DNA of 64,000 bases from NCBI GenBank assembly GCA_964505535.1, contig CAZDIU010000001.1, positions 32,105 through 96,104 on the forward strand. Direction: 5' to 3'. Shown piece after piece: positions 61,931-64,000 of the stretch (position 1 is its first letter; each line of letters starts with the position of its first letter). The position numbers were made by a program, and so were the translations under genes. The stretch comes from JAABRU01 sp964505535 (GTDB lineage Bacteria; Desulfobacterota; Desulfobacteria; Desulfobacterales; Desulfococcaceae). The notes beneath the pieces are model-generated. The model was not told where the DNA came from. It searched no databases and saw only the letters and a list, made by a program, of their open reading frames with translations.

Positions 61931-63145
61931 TCAGGATCGGTAATCCGCGTTGATTTTCACATAATCAATGGAAAAATCACAGGTGAGAACCGAGGCTTTT
62001 CCTTCTCCTGAATTCAAATGAACCGTAATGACATATTCCGGTGTTTTCAGCACCTTTGTGGCCTCTGCTTCAGCAGCATCCCCGCAGGTCATGCCGTTTT
62101 TTGCCATCTGCACCTCATTGAAGAAAATGTCAATTTTGTACGGATCAATTTCAACACCGGAACGTCCGGCCGCAGCCAGTATCCTGCCCCAGTTGGCATC
62201 TTCACCGAAGAGAGCGGTTTTGACGAGATTGGAATGTGCGATGGTGTCCGCAATTATCCGGGCATCTGCATCCGAAGTCGCTCCTTTGACAGCGATTTCC
62301 ACCAGTTTGGTTGCGCCTTCGCCGTCTTTTACCACCATACGGGCAAGACCCATCAGCACCTCATTGAGAAGAGACTGGAAAATTTCCCTGTCCTGTGCTG
62401 TCTCTGCTTTGGCTCCGGACAGGCCGTTTGCCATGAGCAGGATCATGTCATTGGTGCTGGTATCACCGTCCACTGTGATGCGGTTGAAGGACAGATCGGT
62501 CGCGATTCGGAGCGCATTTTGCAAATCTGAGGAAGGCATGTCAATGTCTGTGCACACAAAACAGAGCATGGTGGCCATGTCGGGCCGGATCATGCCGGAG
62601 CCTTTGGCTGCGCCTGTCATGCGGAAAGACCGCCCCTGTATCTGTCCCTCAACCGAAACAATTTTGGGAACCAAATCTGTTGTCATAATGGCACGGGCAA
62701 AATCCTCCAGACCATCGGGACGCAATTCCTGCACCAGTCCGGACATGGCTGCTTCCACTTTTCCAATGGGCATGGGCTGACCGATGACACCGGTGGAAGC
62801 CGCGCAGACCAGTTGTTCGGAAATATGCAGCGCATCTGCGGCAAACCGGCACATGGAAATCGCGTCACGCATTCCCTGCTCTCCGGTGCAGCAGTTGGCA
62901 TTGCCGCTGTTGACAATCAGGGCCTGGCATTTTCCGGACTGCAGATGGTGCCTGTCCACCAGCACCGGGGCTGCCTGCACCCGGTTCCGGGTGAACACGC
63001 CCGCTGCATTTGCCGGAACTTCGGAAAAAATCAGTCCCAGGTCTTTTCCCTTGTTTTTCTTGATTCCGGCAGCCACTGCCGCGGACCGGAATCCCTTAGC
63101 CCATGTTTTTTCTGCTGATACGGTATCTGATTTGCTCAAAGTCAT
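61931..63145 (-). CDS. argJ: Bifunctional glutamate N-acetyltransferase/ornithine acetyltransferase
   Basis: 404 aa, full length for ArgJ. The precursor self-cleaves before the nucleophilic Thr: T192 in IRPDMATML. Other landmarks are NSGNANCCTG, CAASTGVIGQPMP, TVDGDTSTNDMILLMANG and the C-terminal YVKINADYRS. It recycles the acetyl group from N-acetylornithine to glutamate in arginine synthesis; whether it also uses acetyl-CoA cannot be told by eye. The start lies 15 bp after the stop of the chemoreceptor gene on the same strand. Confidence 0.96.
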   Translation of the reverse strand: MTLSKSDTVSAEKTWAKGFRSAAVAAGIKKNKGKDLGLIFSEVPANAAGVFTRNRVQAAPVLVDRHHLQSGKCQALIVNSGNANCCTGEQGMRDAISMCRFAADALHISEQLVCAASTGVIGQPMPIGKVEAAMSGLVQELRPDGLEDFARAIMTTDLVPKIVSVEGQIQGRSFRMTGAAKGSGMIRPDMATMLCFVCTDIDMPSSDLQNALRIATDLSFNRITVDGDTSTNDMILLMANGLSGAKAETAQDREIFQSLLNEVLMGLARMVVKDGEGATKLVEIAVKGATSDADARIIADTIAHSNLVKTALFGEDANWGRILAAAGRSGVEIDPYKIDIFFNEVQMAKNGMTCGDAAEAEATKVLKTPEYVITVHLNSGEGKASVLTCDFSIDYVKINADYRS

Positions 63146-63160
63146 TTCCTTTTCACGGTT

Positions 63161-64000
63161 CTAAAAATCTGAAAACTCATCATCATCCAGGGGAATCAAC
63201 TGCTCCGGTTTGACTTCCTCTGCCCCGCGTTTTGCAGGTTTTTCAGAGGACAGGGCAGAAACTGATTGCGAACCTGCCTTTGCAGGCACTGGGGTACTGT
63301 TTTTTTTCACCGGTTCCGGGCTGATCCTCTTTTTCCGTATCTGTTCATCCTCTGGCTTTTCTCCCCTGCTGATGCAGAGAAGTTCATTTGCCATTTCCTT
63401 GAGCTGCTCTGCCTGAGCATTAAGTTCCTCAGACGAGGACGCGGACTGCTGGGCATTGGCAGCGTTCTGATGGGTTACGGATTCAATCTCAGCCACAGCC
63501 TTGCGGATCTGCCCGATTCCCTCAGACTGTTCAATGGAAGCCGCAGATATTTCATCCACCAGTTTTCCAACCTTTTCATTGTGATCAATGGAAATCATAA
63601 AAATGTTGCGTGTTTTCTCAACCAGTTGAGCGCCTGATTTGATTTCCTCCACGTTTCTGTGTATCAGCATCTGTGTATCTTTCGATGCCTCGGCTGAACG
63701 CATGGCCAGATTCCGGACCTCACCGGCCACAACGGCAAATCCTGCTCCCGACTCCCCTGCCCTGGCTGCCTCCACAGCCGCATTCAGAGCCAGCAGATTG
63801 GTCTGGAAGGCAATCTCATCAATGGATTTGATGATCTTGCCGATTTCCTCGCCGCTGGATTTAATCCGGTTCATGGCTTCAATGGTTTCCTGCATGGCTG
63901 TATTGGCCGCTTTCATGTTTTGCAGGGATTCCCTGCGCAGGGCTGTGGCCTGTTTTGCATTTGCTGCATTCTGCAGGGTCATGGAGGCCAATTCCTCCAG
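63161..64000 (-). CDS. Methyl-accepting chemotaxis protein (3), 3' part
   Basis: The gene continues past the window edge, since the frame is still open at 64000 (LEELASMT). The visible 279 codons hold the signalling domain: helical region, tip KSIDEIAFQTNLLALNAAVE, adaptation helix EQSEGIGQIRKAVAEIESVT, and a flexible linker of about 60 residues (PVKKNSTPVPAKAGSQSVSA) ending EFSDF. That terminal pentapeptide matches the x-aromatic-x-x-aromatic pattern of the other two receptors. The sensor domain lies outside the window. Confidence 0.93.
   Translation of the reverse strand: MEELASMTLQNAANAKQATALRRESLQNMKAANTAMQETIEAMNRIKSSGEEIGKIIKSIDEIAFQTNLLALNAAVEAARAGESGAGFAVVAGEVRNLAMRSAEASKDTQMLIHRNVEEIKSGAQLVEKTRNIFMISIDHNEKVGKLVDEISAASIEQSEGIGQIRKAVAEIESVTHQNAANAQQSASSSEELNAQAEQLKEMANELLCISRGEKPEDEQIRKKRISPEPVKKNSTPVPAKAGSQSVSALSSEKPAKRGAEEVKPEQLIPLDDDEFSDF

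Overview
This 64 kb window looks like a chromosomal segment of a sulfate-reducing Desulfobacterota, probably of the Desulfobacteraceae/Desulfonema type. That assignment is an inference. It rests on the protein styles (multi-HAMP chemoreceptors, PAS-GGDEF and EAL-CBS-GGDEF proteins, a Wza/GumC/BY-kinase exopolysaccharide exporter, a Liv-type ABC importer) and on the very heavy load of short inverted-repeat elements between genes. No rRNA or tRNA gene was recognised, so the taxonomy stays open.

Layout. 0.7-3.5 kb: a TpsB-type outer-membrane transporter without a visible TpsA partner, followed directly by a decayed IS630-type element. 3.8-22.9 kb: an AT-richer island on the minus strand carrying an insecticidal-type Tc (ABC) toxin locus. 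It holds a decayed TcB copy behind the apparent promoter, then an intact TcB-TcC fusion (2558 aa), an intact TcA pore subunit (3320 aa) and a small nucleotidyltransferase. 23.3-29.6 kb: housekeeping genes (tgt, LysE-type exporter, NifU-like protein, aminotransferase), a membrane protein with the motif order of presenilin/GxGD aspartyl proteases, and a TLGFGD potassium channel. 29.7-41.4 kb: a radical SAM protein and a signalling block (diguanylate cyclase, EAL-CBS-GGDEF, CheW, two poly-HAMP chemoreceptors). 41.6-44.7 kb: a single-chain Type IIG-like restriction-modification enzyme. 45.4-53.0 kb: an exopolysaccharide export operon (OM barrel, Wza, GumC, BY-kinase with an inserted PATAN/DUF4388 domain, TPR protein). 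53.7-60.3 kb: a zinc-ribbon membrane protein, an FlK-like thioesterase and a complete Liv ABC importer (substrate-binding protein, two permeases, two ATPases) with one unknown ORF. 60.5-64.0 kb: CYTH protein, SHOCT protein, ArgJ and the 3' part of a third chemoreceptor.

How the parts work together. TcA should form the pentameric translocation pore and the BC fusion the toxin-enclosing cocoon. The last ~415 residues after the Rhs core boundary are the likely effector: an HH-containing, nuclease-like segment followed by a glycine/alanine-rich hydrophobic tail. The c-di-GMP, chemotaxis and polysaccharide genes fit a motile or gliding, surface-attached life. All three chemoreceptors end in an x-aromatic-x-x-aromatic pentapeptide, the known form of a CheR/CheB tether.

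The intergenic DNA is unusually structured. At least three families of small non-autonomous elements with terminal inverted repeats can be defined from the window alone, plus shorter palindromes. Several sit inside operons or serve as terminators. The observations most worth follow-up are the presenilin-like protein (26.9 kb), the Tc locus with its PG-binding-like TcA N-terminus and unusual effector, the BY-kinase with an inserted PATAN domain, and the repeat families.
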